Shown here piece by piece: positions 21,238-31,507 of a stretch of DNA of 64,000 nucleotides (position 1 is its first letter; each line of letters starts with the position of its first letter). This DNA is from Sarcocystis neurona (lineage: Eukaryota; Apicomplexa; Conoidasida; Eucoccidiorida; Sarcocystidae), in assembly GCA_000727475.1 (NCBI GenBank), contig KL647300.1:1234833-1298832 (forward strand), in the 5' to 3' direction. Under the pieces are notes generated by a model. It worked only from the letters and a program-made list of their open reading frames with translations, was not told the DNA's origin and made no database searches. The position numbers and the translations under genes are program-made.

Positions 21238-23655
21238 CTAAGAGTAGCGTACGCATGCATATAATAACGTAAAAAGGAGAGAGGGTACACAAAATTAGAT
21301 CCACATCCATGCCTTCACTGCGACAGTTTGCTTGGGTGCAGGCAAGGCAGCTGGGTCTGCGCGCGTGTACTTGCTCTCCCTCGTAGCCGTTGAGCGCTGT
21401 GCAGTCTACATGGCTACGCTGAGCCTGCGTCTTTCTCTTTCCTGCGTGATCGAATCGCTCAGCGTGCATGCGTAGAACTCACGGTGCATGCGTTGATCTG
21501 CCCCTGCATATTCATCTGTATCCGCCTGCTTATGTGGTATCAGCTGCGTGCTTCCACATTAAGCTGCATGCTTATATTCCGGTTTGCGTACTTGTAAACC
21601 AGCATGCTTTAACGTTGACGTACGTGATTCTCTAGTCGGTCGATCCTGGAGAATATACGCCAGCCTGCATGCGTATCTATCTTGGTCGACATGCTCGTAC
21701 CTCGTTGACACCATATACGTCAGAGTGCGTGGCCACGTCTGGGCCTCTAGCGGCAGTAAGCGTGTTCAGTAGGTACCACCTGATTTCACCTACAGGGGGT
21801 GGGCGGCGAAGCACGCTTCCTCGGTGTGCAGATACAGGAAATGCTGAGATTTTAACCAGAAGGCAGTAGGCCGTAACCACACCGACAAACAACCTTTCTA
21901 CGGAGCTGCATGACAGAGAGACGTCGCCTTCAGTATTCACAAGTATTTACCCCGTGTCCATTCATCCACGTGTGTCAGCCGGAGATATACGCGTTTAGAA
22001 GGACGTCCGTGTAGAGAAGCACGTAGGTAGACAAATAAATATAGAGGCACATAAATAAGTAGATAGGTTAATATAGGTAGATCGGTAGATCCACACATAC
22101 GTAGACACATGTAGAGGGGTAGACACAGGTGGATGGAAGCGTATGCAGACACAGTACTTTGCGGCAGCAAAAAGGAAGCAACACGTTCCTTTGCCGTCCT
22201 CCTTCTCCCTTTCTTCTGTAGGCGCCTCCTCCATATGCAACTGGCAGAGCAGCCCACAGATGCTGCCGAAGGCAAAGCAGCCCGGGAGCCGAAAGGCTTT
22301 CCATCACATGTCTAAGGTCCCTGTGTCTCTGCTACAGCTAAGAGCGTCACAGGAACGTACACGTGTGTGGGGACGTGGAAGTGTGCAGGTGCACATGCCG
22401 AGTAGACGCGCGCAATAAACAAGTCCGCAGCCGTGTATATTACATAGGAGACAATTCGCACATATCGCTTATATCTGAACGATAGTGAGACTTGTAACCA
22501 CGTATAATAGACACAACGTCACAAGGTCGACAACACGCACATGCACCACGGAGATTACGCGCACGTACGTCACAACGCGAATGTTCGCGGCTCCTGAAGA
22601 ATTCCGACACATTTATTGTATCGTCCTACGAAGGTAAAGAAAAGGATATACCCGCTGTATTGCACCCCAGAGCGAGCCCCTACAGGCGAACGGCGCCGCA
22701 GCGACCCGGTTGCTGCAGGCCTCTGCATGCAAGAAAAAAGTGTGTGAATGCGTGTGTTGCCGTTGCCCTTGCAAGGGTGGTGCGCCTTCCGCGCGCCGAA
22801 GATTGATCAGGTTTGTGTCGACACGCGTAAACTAAATACGCAAACACCCACATTAAACGTGGTTGCATATGTATCTATCAATCTATTAATTTACACATAT
22901 GTATACACACGCGTCGCGGAGCCATAGAGGTGTTCGCACATATGCGCATTTCAATCAGATACCCGGCCGTGTAAGTGCATCCAACTACATCACATCTACA
23001 AGCGTGTACACGTTATCCGCAGCAGCTCGTAGGTGTGGATATACCCTACGTTGGTATATAGATGGAAACCTAGCCTACATAATCCACACCATTGCATGCG
23101 TAGCTTCCTCCGCGGCTGCCGGCGTTCTTCGCTTTTGAGATCCGAGCCAGTGTGACCTACTTGCAGGTGCAGGCTGTCCAGAGGTAATTATATAACCGTA
23201 AGCCGGCGACGCGTACTGATGAAAGCCGAGCGTCTCTGTCAGAACGTATCTGCTAGACACACGAGCAGTAGTAACTGTGTAAGAGAAAGCCTGTGATACA
23301 TCCTGTATCACGCGGGTCTCTGCTATAGTATGGCCCGTATGTGCTTTGATGTTGTTCTCCATCGTTCGACAAAAAAACGGGTGCGTCGGAATTCTCGATG
23401 TGTTGTCTGAAAGTATCTACGCACCTGACCAAAGAAATATGCACACAGGTATGCCTGTGATACACACTGTTAAAAGCCACGCTTCTCTGCTACAAGATGG
23501 CTGAACACATCTCCACACACGTTCCTGTGTAACCTATTGCAACTTACTTTGAGGAACTTCGACTTACGACCACGCGGTGCGCAACAAGTTGAAAATCCCA
23601 CATCCGTGCGTGCGTTCACATGAACACACATACAACCCCCCCTCCCAAAAAACAA

Positions 23656-24109
23656 AAGTACGTCCTGAGACGTGGTTGACACGAGCTATCGCACCTAAGA
23701 CAGACGTGCAGCTTCATCGTGTGTTTAATACTCCCCCTCAAGAGAAAATAGCGGCGTGCACTTCAGCGAAACGTTTGTGGGGTATATATCATCGTGTCTT
23801 CTTCCTCAACGTGAGTAACCTTCCTCCTCGGCTTCAGGAGAGCTTTTTCGAAGCATATCACACAATTTCCAGTTCATTCTTTCCTTTGACAAGCATACAA
23901 ATGTAACAGGGAAGTTTTCCTTGTCCCCCACCTACACACGTCTATGTACAAATATAGATATACACACACGCGTCTGCAGGGCGTGCTTCTACCCCACTTT
24001 AAGCATGTCGGCGCTTCGGCGGCAGACAGCTTCATGTGCCAGGCACGCGTTTCACCGCATCTGTTGCTTATCTGGAGTGTACATACACTCCATCGTGAAG
24101 GAAGCTAGT
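23656..24109 (+). CDS. possible last two exons of a plus-strand gene
   Basis: A plus frame reads PETWLTRAIAPKTDVQLHRV up to YHRVFFLN and ends at the consensus donor AAC|GTGAGT (about 23,811). Phase 0 continues after acceptor CGCGTCTGCAG (about 23,980) as GVLLPHFKHVGASAADSFMC and ends HTLHREGS with a TAG at 24,107-24,109. The two pieces fit in phase. They overlap by 58 bases the terminal exon proposed on the minus strand, so at least one of the two is probably wrong. Confidence 0.25.
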
Positions 24110-24222
24110 GCACTCGGGTCGACGTTCAACATTTTTCGGAAGAACTGCCACTGTGCGAGAAACGCCCTTTCCATCAGCCTCCATCTGGATAAACCTCTGG
24201 CACTACCCGCGTTAACTAATGC
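24052..24222 (-). CDS. proposed last exon of the giant minus-strand gene
   Basis: Acceptor GAGAGTTGCTCAG, then in phase 0 ALVNAGSARGLSRWRLMERA, FLAQWQFFRKMLNVDPSAL and finally DKQQMR with TGA at 24,052-24,054. The sequence is free of low complexity and rich in amphipathic helix. A donor-like GTATGT after FTME (24,086) offers an alternative in which the exon ends at 24,087 in phase 1. The phase-0 start matches the exon to its right. Confidence 0.4.
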   Translation of the reverse strand, partial: ALVNAGSARGLSRWRLMERAFLAQWQFFRKMLNVDPSALASFTMECMYTPDKQQMR

Positions 24223-24302
24223 CTGAGCAACTCTCTCTGTCGAGTGTCTATAGAAATGGCTGTATTTTCTCGTTGGGATAGGTATGCAAGAAGTGTATGT
24301 AC

Positions 24303-24479
24303 ACCTCGCAGTCTCTCTTCCGCGAGATTCGACTGGTAACCGGACGACTTTTTCAACCGTGTGTGCAGGGCTCCGTCCACGGTAGGCGTTTGCTGCTTTG
24401 TGGACAGACACGCCCGGTGAATGAACAACGCACAGAGTGCTGCAAGCGCGTTCCACTCGACGAACTTCTCTGAAATGCA
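24303..24479 (-). CDS. giant gene, proposed penultimate exon (59 codons)
   Basis: Acceptor GAATGTGTCAG, phase 0: CISEKFVEWNALAALCALFI then HRACLSTKQQTPTVDGALHT, ending EERLRG at GGT|GTACAT. Length is a multiple of three. The hydrophobic first half looks helical. A 16-codon phase-0 piece at 24,548-24,595 (QLQSFVDFCVMCCCMR, acceptor TTCGGCAG, donor CGC|GTGACA) could precede it. No family recognised. Confidence 0.4.
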
Positions 24480-24595
24480 CTGACACATTCCGGCAGATAC
24501 GCCAGCACCTCTTCGACGCGTAGTCAGCTAGTCCCGTCCCTTGTCACGCGCATGCAGCAGCACATCACACAGAAGTCAACAAACGACTGCAGCTG

Positions 24596-26946
24596 CTGCC
24601 GAACGCTAGAAGGAAAATAGCCACGGGAGTGAGTCCCGCCGTCCGACTCCTCCTGGCGCTGGAGCGAGCAGGCGCATGCGGCGAATAAAAGTAGTGTGCG
24701 GCGGCCGCAGTGCAGCACGACAAGACTTCCTACACGTCTTGCTGCGGCGCACATGAGAGGAAAGGACTACCAAAATTGCTGCAGTAGCCGTGTCATCAAC
24801 AGAGGGAGCAACTTGCTGCAGCACAGAAAGAAAGAAGTTCGGTGACCCGTCCTCAGTCGTCCTCCGGCAGCAGAGAAAACACACAGAGAAAAGTACGGAG
24901 TTCTGGGGAAGTCGGAACAGAAGCTGCACCGGCGGGACCAGCAGACAAAGAGGAAATCAACGAGTCGCGCGGTGGCTTGAATACAGCAGAAGCATCACAA
25001 ATCGACCCCAAGACTGAGGAAGATTTCTTTGATTTTGACGTGGCGCTCGAGCACTCGCACAAAGCGCGTCCTAATGCGCGGATCCTTCAACTGAGCGGGG
25101 CTCTGCAGCAGCAAAACGCAGACACACAGCAACGGCAGCAGAGGCGAATGTCAGAGGCAACAGCAAGCAACAGCAGCAAGGGAAAGCAGCAGCACAGCAA
25201 CACCAGCCGCGCAGCAGCGAAGGGCAGCAGCGAAGAGAGGATCGCCGCAGCAACAGCCGGAAACCGCAACAGCCACACCGCTGCACCATCGGCGCCGGCA
25301 GTCCCGCAGCGACAAAGGCAAAGAGCAGCAGCAACCACACCAAAAGCCAGTAGCAACAGACGTTAATCGCAGTAGCGACGAGCAGCAGCGGGAGCCACAG
25401 GAGCAGAAAACAGCAGTCGTCGCAGCGAGTGGCGGAACGATGCAATAGGAGAGGGTCACTTCCAGCACCAGCCGCAGGAACAAAATGAGAAAAAAGCAGA
25501 AGCAGCAGGCGTCAGCAGTGACTGGCAGAAGACATGACTGCACAACCTTTGTAGTGCTGCCCAGCAGTCTATTGCACCCAGGGCAGCAACCAGCAGGAGC
25601 AGCAGCAGCAACAGAGTCACACGCAGGAGCCAACGCACGCACGTGCGGCAGATGCGCCGATTTCCCGCAGCACCCGAAGAGGTGGAGCAGCAGCAGCAGC
25701 AGGAGCAGCAGCGGGCAGTCCCCTGCAGCAGTCATAAGCGGCAGCAACAGTCATCGGCAGCAGCCCGGAGTGGCAGCGGTGCAGCCGCACACAGCTGCTG
25801 CAACGCTTCTGCGCAGGCCGCAGTTGCCAGGTCCCATCGCCTCCCAGTCGCAGTCAGCCACACATACTGCATCCCTATGAATTTTATTCAGAGACAGCAG
25901 CCCGCCAGCTACTGTCGGCAACCGGCCTCGACAGCAGCAGCAGCTGCCGCTTGACAGCAGCGCTGTCTGCAGCAGCAGGAGCGTCGTGTGCAGGACCCAA
26001 CACCCTGTCGCAGCAGCGACAGCGAAGGGCCACCGCAGCAGCACAGGAGCGGCAGCAGAGAGCTGCTGCACCAGCACCAGCACTGCAGGACGACGAAGAA
26101 AGCGTTCCCACCCACAGCAGCAGAAGTACGTGACTTTGACGTCAAGTGGCGGTCCAATACACGTCCAGAACACAGACGCGTGCAGCTGACGCAGCCCCGC
26201 CAAAAAAATCTTCTTCACGTGCAAGTGATGCAGCGAGACACAGCAGCAGCGTCACACAACAGACCTACACAAATACCTCGCTAGACGGAAGGAGATACGG
26301 CCAGCTGCAAGCGTCAGAGAGGACCTCACGGCCGTCTCCGCACACGCAGCGAGTCGGCAGTGCTGACGCTGCGTTATCGTCCATCTTCATGTGTGTCTCC
26401 CTGTCTCTGTACGACGGCCATATATCGGTCGTATATACCAACACGTATAATTGCCACATTTATTTTGTTGTACGAACTAAACTTTAGCGACACGTGTGTG
26501 CAGCACAACGCTGCCAGACGCATGCAGGGACAGGCCGCCTTCCGGTGCACTACGAGGAAATTTACGGGGAGATTCTTCTGTCACGAGCGACTCTATCCAA
26601 GTCCACACACATGGAAACTGCATACAGACCCACCTGTGTAGGAAGCTTACATCAATATCTCTAGAGATTTGTATACATACATATGTATATGTATTTACTC
26701 TCGTGCGTCTCCTGCTGTATGCGTACATACATATATGTTTATGTACATATGTTGGACTCTATCCGAGCCCCTTACATGTGAACTGCATATAGACCGATCT
26801 GCGTACAAATCTTCCATCTAAACCTCTAGGGATCTATTCACATGTATACGTATATATATTTTCTCTCGTTTCCTGGTATATGCTATATATATACACATAT
26901 ATTTATATATAGAGAGACAGAGATTCTCTGTATGAGAAGAGCGTAC
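24596..26946 (-). other. presumed intron of the giant gene, CTG-rich on the sense strand
   Basis: The plus strand is CAG-rich from 25,080 to 26,110, so the sense (minus) strand is CTG-rich, the orientation seen before acceptors elsewhere in this window. A plus frame at 24,842-25,366 (DPKTEEDFFDFDVALEHSHK, then Gln/Ser-rich) and minus frames at 24,853-25,062 and 24,606-24,929 are open; I cannot prove or exclude that one is an exon. Confidence 0.35.
26589..26890. repeat. diverged 166-bp tandem duplication
   Basis: gactctatccaagtccacac at 26,589 and gactctatccgagcccctta at 26,755 start two copies that stay alignable through aactgcata, the ctctag(a/g)gat motif, a TA-rich middle and a closing tctc.tgc...tatgc. 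The period is 166 bases. The right copy lies just 3' of the Gln-rich exon's donor. Confidence 0.65.
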
Positions 26947-29187
26947 TTGAGCGAGTGCGAACACATCCATGCCGTTGGCCCTGGCATCCTCTGCAAATTC
27001 TTTCCATCCTGGCACAGCTTCTAGGCCATCGCTTTCTCCTGTTGCTGCCGGGAGTGGTGGGGCTGCTGCTGCTGCTGCTGGCGGCATTGTTGCTGCTGCT
27101 GGCACCGCTGCGGAAGTTGCTGCAGCTGCTGTTGCTGCCGTCGCCAGGTCTCCTGCGTGAGGGTGACGCTGCTGCGAGGGCAGCGGCGCAGTCTGCAGCG
27201 GCTGGACTCCACTGCCGGGCAGACCGCCCACCTGGTGGAAGTTCTGCTGCAGCTGCGGCTGCAGGGGAGCTGGCATGTGCTGGTGCTGCTGCAACGGCAG
27301 TTGCTGCCGGTGCAGGGAAGTCAGAGGCGTCGGCTGCTGCAGGTGCTGCTTCACGGACGGCACGTGCTGCTGCTGCTGCGCCGAAGCCACCAAGTGGTGG
27401 GGGTGGTGGTGCTGCTGCTGCTGCTGTGGGACAGGTGGAAGCCCTGCCTGTTGCTGCGCCTCCAGCAGCGGGAACGGATGCAGCACTGCCGTGGGGTGAG
27501 GGGCATGAAGTGCTGAAGTTGCTGCTCCTCCTCCTCCGCCTACCACAAGGACGGGGGGGTGGTGACGCACTGCACCTGTCGCTGCGACAAGTTGCTGCTG
27601 CTGTTGCAGCTGTAGCGACGGGGCGCCGACATGCTGCTGCTGCATCCCCGCTGTAGGACGGTGCTGCTGGGCCAGAAGCATTTGCTGCTGCTGTGCTGCT
27701 GCTGCAGGAGCCCCCACGTCCTGCTCCGGCGGCGCTGCTGCTGGTGCTCCGGGTGCAGGGGCCGCCGCGGGGGGCACACTATAAGCTGTCAAGAGCTGCG
27801 GCTGCTGCAGCAAAACCTGCTGCTGTGGGGTTATGTGCGAAGTAGCATACATCAAGCTATGAGCCACTGGCTGCTGCTGCGCGTGCTGTTGCTGCTGTAA
27901 GTGCCGCTGCTGCTGTAGCTGCTGTTGCTGCGGCTGCACGTGCTGCTGCTGCTGTGTCGAAGGCTGCTGCCCTTGCAGTTGCTGCTGCAGCGTCTGCTGG
28001 CTGGTGGGTTCCGTCAAAGTGCCAGGTGTTTGCTGCTGCTGCTGCTGTGGTTCGTGTGATATATCTGAGCTGCTGCGAATACGCTGCTGGAGGCCCACCG
28101 ACGCAGACGCTTCTGCGGGGGGAGGTGCAAGCGTGATCCTGCCGACCTGCTGCTCTTGGCTCGAACGCTTCTGCTGCTGTCGAAGCTGCTGTTGTTGCTG
28201 CAGGTGCGCCTGCTGCTGCTGCAGCACATGGGGCTGCTGCTGTTGTTGCTGCAGTGGCTGGGCGCTGCCGAGCTGTTTTTGCTTCAAGGGATCCTGCTGC
28301 TGCACTTGCAAGGACGGCGGGAGCGGCGCCCCGGGCTGCTGCTGCTGCGTTTGCTGCTGCTGCTGCGGAGGCGGCGGCAGGGGAACAGCCGCAGGCCCGG
28401 CAGCAGCAGCAACAGCGGACGGAGGCGGTCCAGCAGGTGTCATTCCAACTCCCCCACCAGCAGGAGCAGCAGGAACTGCTGCACCGGAAGCAGCATCAGC
28501 AGGAAGAGAAGACGCTGCACCAGGCATAGAAGCAGCAGTTGAACCCGGAGCGAGGGTCGGTACGGGGCGAGGCAGAGACGGCTGCTGCGACTGAACGCAC
28601 GACGGCGCCTGAGGCTGCTGCTGCTGCTGTTGCAGCTGTGGCTGTTGCTGCTGTACCTGCTGCTGCTGTTGTTGCAAGTGCGGCTGTTGCTGCTGCAGCT
28701 GCTGCTGTCGCTGCTGCTGCAAGTGCGGCTGTAGCTGCTGTTGTTGCTGCAGGTGGGGCTGCTGCTGCTGTATCTGCTGCTGCAGTTGCTGCTGCAGATG
28801 CGGCTGCAGCGTCAGCCCGCCAGGCACAGCGGCCTCGAACGCGTCAACGTGTTTGCTCGGGGCTCTGCTGCTGCTCGTCGCTCTCGAGCGGAATGGATCT
28901 GCTGCTGCTGGCGCAGCTGCCGCCGCTCCCGCTGCTGCATCCCCTGCTGCTGCAGCGCTTCCTGCTGCGCCTGCTGCTGCGCCCTGCCTTCCTCCCAGCG
29001 CCCCCCCTCCTGTTGCAGCCATCCCTCGAGAAACGCCAGCTGCTGCTGCACCGCCGCCCAGGCGACTCGTTGGCGGCGCGAAGGGCATCCCGTAGCTGCT
29101 GCTGCTGCGCGGAGGCGGCGGGGGGGCTACAGCAGCAGTTGCTTCCAGCGTGTAAGTGAGCAACGGGAACCCACGCACCTGCTGCCG
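26947..29187 (-). CDS. giant gene, 747-codon Gln-rich exon
   Basis: The longest uninterrupted Gln tract region of the window. After acceptor TTTTCCTCGCTCGCGTGCAG the frame starts RQQVRGFPLLTYTLEATAAV, followed by an Ala/Gly/Pro region, then more than 500 residues dominated by poly-Gln broken by His, Pro, Leu and Ala. It closes with a short ordered segment, GLEAVPGWKEFAEDARANGM then DVFALAQ, at donor CAA|GTACGC. The length is exactly 747 codons with phase 0 at both ends. Such tracts suit a disordered scaffold, but no domain is recognised. Strand is clear because the other strand gives only Leu/Cys runs. Confidence 0.7.
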
Positions 29188-30774
29188 CTGCACGCGAGCG
29201 AGGAAAACGAAAAGAACAGCAGCAGCAGCGCGACAGCAGCAGAGAGCGCCATCACCACCCCGCAGCAGCAGTCGCGTGCGGAACCACTGGCTCAAACAGC
29301 GGGCATACGATCCTCATCACAGAAAAAATCTACAGACACAGTCCGGCTCTTTCTCTCTGTCTTTATATATACACATCTATACATATATATATATTTATGT
29401 ACGTATATGTATACGTACCCATCACACACAGCCATGCGTATCTATCTGCTTAACTGAATCTGTATTTATCTATATCTATATCTTTCTATCTGTGTCTTCC
29501 ACTATCTATTTATAGACCTCTATATACCACTCTATGTATCTCTACTAGTCTCTTCTTATCTGTCCCTTTCTCTCTGTGTCTATTTATCTGTATCTTTTTC
29601 GTTTTCGTCTCTCCAAACATGTCTATAATGCATGCACGCCCATACATACATACACAGCCCTGCGCGTGTCTATCTGTCTATATCAATCTATTCACGGCTG
29701 CTGATATCTGTCTGTATCGACCTCTCTATCTGCATGTCCCGCTGCTGCTTTTCTTTATCCAAACATATCTGTCTGTGCCTGTATATCTCCACCTACATTT
29801 CTATGTACTTCGCTATCTCTTTTCATCTGTCTATACCTGCTTTTCTCTATACCTATTATCTGTCTATGCCTATATATATCTCTATCTACATACTTTCCTG
29901 TATCTATATCTATTGGCCTATGCCTGTATTTCGCTATGCCTATCTATCTCCCTATACCTACATACCCATCTATCTCTCTATTGTGCTACTTATATCTATC
30001 TGTCTACACCTATATATATATATGTCTATATCTATATATAGAGAGCTATTTCTCTATATTCCTTTATCTATCTATCTCTCTATACAAATATCTCTCTCTC
30101 TCTTATATATATATATCCACACATATAAGTATATTTGTTGATACAATGGCATATCTACAGCTAGCCGCTGTTGGGCTGCATGATACTTGGGTGTAGGTAC
30201 ACCTGAACTCACAAAGACATCTCCTGCGACTCGGTGTCTCCCTGCTGCTGCTTCTGCGTATATTTATTCGCTACGCTCAACACCCTGCTGCCAGCACACG
30301 GCTTTCTCTATTACTACAGCTTCTTCTCCATACGTACACATATATATATATCTGCTGCATATACAAATACACATCCCTGCTCCATACATATATATATATA
30401 CACCTACCTGCCGCATACATATACACACTTAGTTCCTGCACGCATGTACACATCTCGCTGCTGCATATATATATATATACACAACGCTGTTGCATATATA
30501 TACACACAAAGCTGCTTCATATATATACACATATCTGCTGTATAGATGTACACACGGCTGCTGTAGATACATACACCAAGCTGTTGCCTGTACATACAAC
30601 TAGCTGCTGTATATATATACACGCACACATGACTGTTGTACATATATATATATATATATATAGGCGCTACGTAGGGAAACACACGTCGCTGCTGCAGGTA
30701 GACACGTGTGGCTTCTGTGTGCATGTCGAGTGGCTACAAACGCAGTTAATTCCCCTGCCGGCGCTGCAGCTTAC
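29188..30774. repeat. intron with pyrimidine-rich TATC microsatellite
   Basis: From about 29,440 to 30,120 the plus strand is nearly pure TATC/CTAT-type repeat, and (TA)n with scattered CTGCTGCATA units follows to 30,665. The open frames are Tyr/Ile/Leu repeats (YIYIY) with no coding value. I see no exon here. Confidence 0.6.
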
Positions 30775-31125
30775 GCTTTTGAAGCGCGCAAGTGGGTCGG
30801 AGAACAGCAGAGCAGCAGCCCCTTTCCCGTCCGAATGCTGCTGCTGCTGTTGCTGCGGCAGAGACGGCTGCCCTTCCTCCTGCTGTAAGAGCGCGAGGAA
30901 ATTCGTCTGCTCTCTGCCGGTGCTGCTGCAGCCTGGGGCAGCGCTGCTGCTGCTGCCGGTGCTGCTGCTGCCGCCCAGCACGTGGCCTGCGCCTGCCGGC
31001 GTTGACAGCAGCTGCAGGCGCTGCTGCTCCTGCTGCAGCAGCGCCAAGTTGAGCGGACTGCTGCTGCAGCTGCTGCAGGGGACCGCCTCCACTCCAACGC
31101 AGCGCCACCAGTCCCTGTTGTTCTC
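30775..31125 (-). CDS. giant gene, 117-codon exon
   Basis: Acceptor ACGGACCGCTGCAG, phase 0: ENNRDWWRCVGVEAVPCSSC, then LNLALLQQEQQRLQLLSTPA, a Gly/Ser stretch, TNFLALLQQEEGQPSLPQQQ and LLFSDPLARFKS at the strong donor AGC|GTAAGC. Exactly 117 codons with phase 0 at both ends. The Leu/Gln part reads as a short coiled coil. An earlier acceptor near 31,160 would add about 12 residues. Confidence 0.6.
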
Positions 31126-31474
31126 CTGCAGCGGTCCGTCCCCCGCAGCAAAGCACACGCTCTTCACATGTAAAAAATGAGAAGGGAGAAGAAGCGGCCC
31201 ACACAAAGTCGACCTACCTACTGACAAATATACCTGTCTCACTACACGGAGAAGATACGCGTCCGAAGACGCACAACGCACACTCCCACAACCTTCGTAC
31301 ACGCGTGCCTACACCTACCTGATAAATATATATATATATATACGCTCATATATCGATTCTATATAGATGAATCCCATGTATATAGGACGCACATGCACGT
31401 GAATTACGTGTATATATATATATATATATGTATGGATCCTATATATGTAGGAATCACATATAGATGAATTACAC

Positions 31475-31507
<33 letters not shown>

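Larger units (their letters stand above)
16851..24050. other. microsatellite-rich stretch with scattered weak exon candidates
   Basis: The DNA is of mixed composition with (TA)n tracts at 16,950, 17,370-17,460, 17,970-18,200, 19,210-19,245, 20,047-20,080 and 20,510-20,530. Candidates with splice signals at both ends are listed separately; others (for example plus 20,100-20,340, or minus 23,163-23,362 starting MENNIKAHTGHTIAETRVIQ) are open frames of ordinary length for this composition. Protein-like frames occur on both strands, so I cannot assemble a gene here. Confidence 0.4.

Noticed and set aside
24842..25366. Plus-strand frame with DPKTEEDFFDFDVALEHSHK and a Gln/Ser-rich tail as a gene
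   Set aside because: The tail is a translated CAG array in the orientation typical of introns here, minus-strand frames overlap, and no matching splice sites or relatives were seen.
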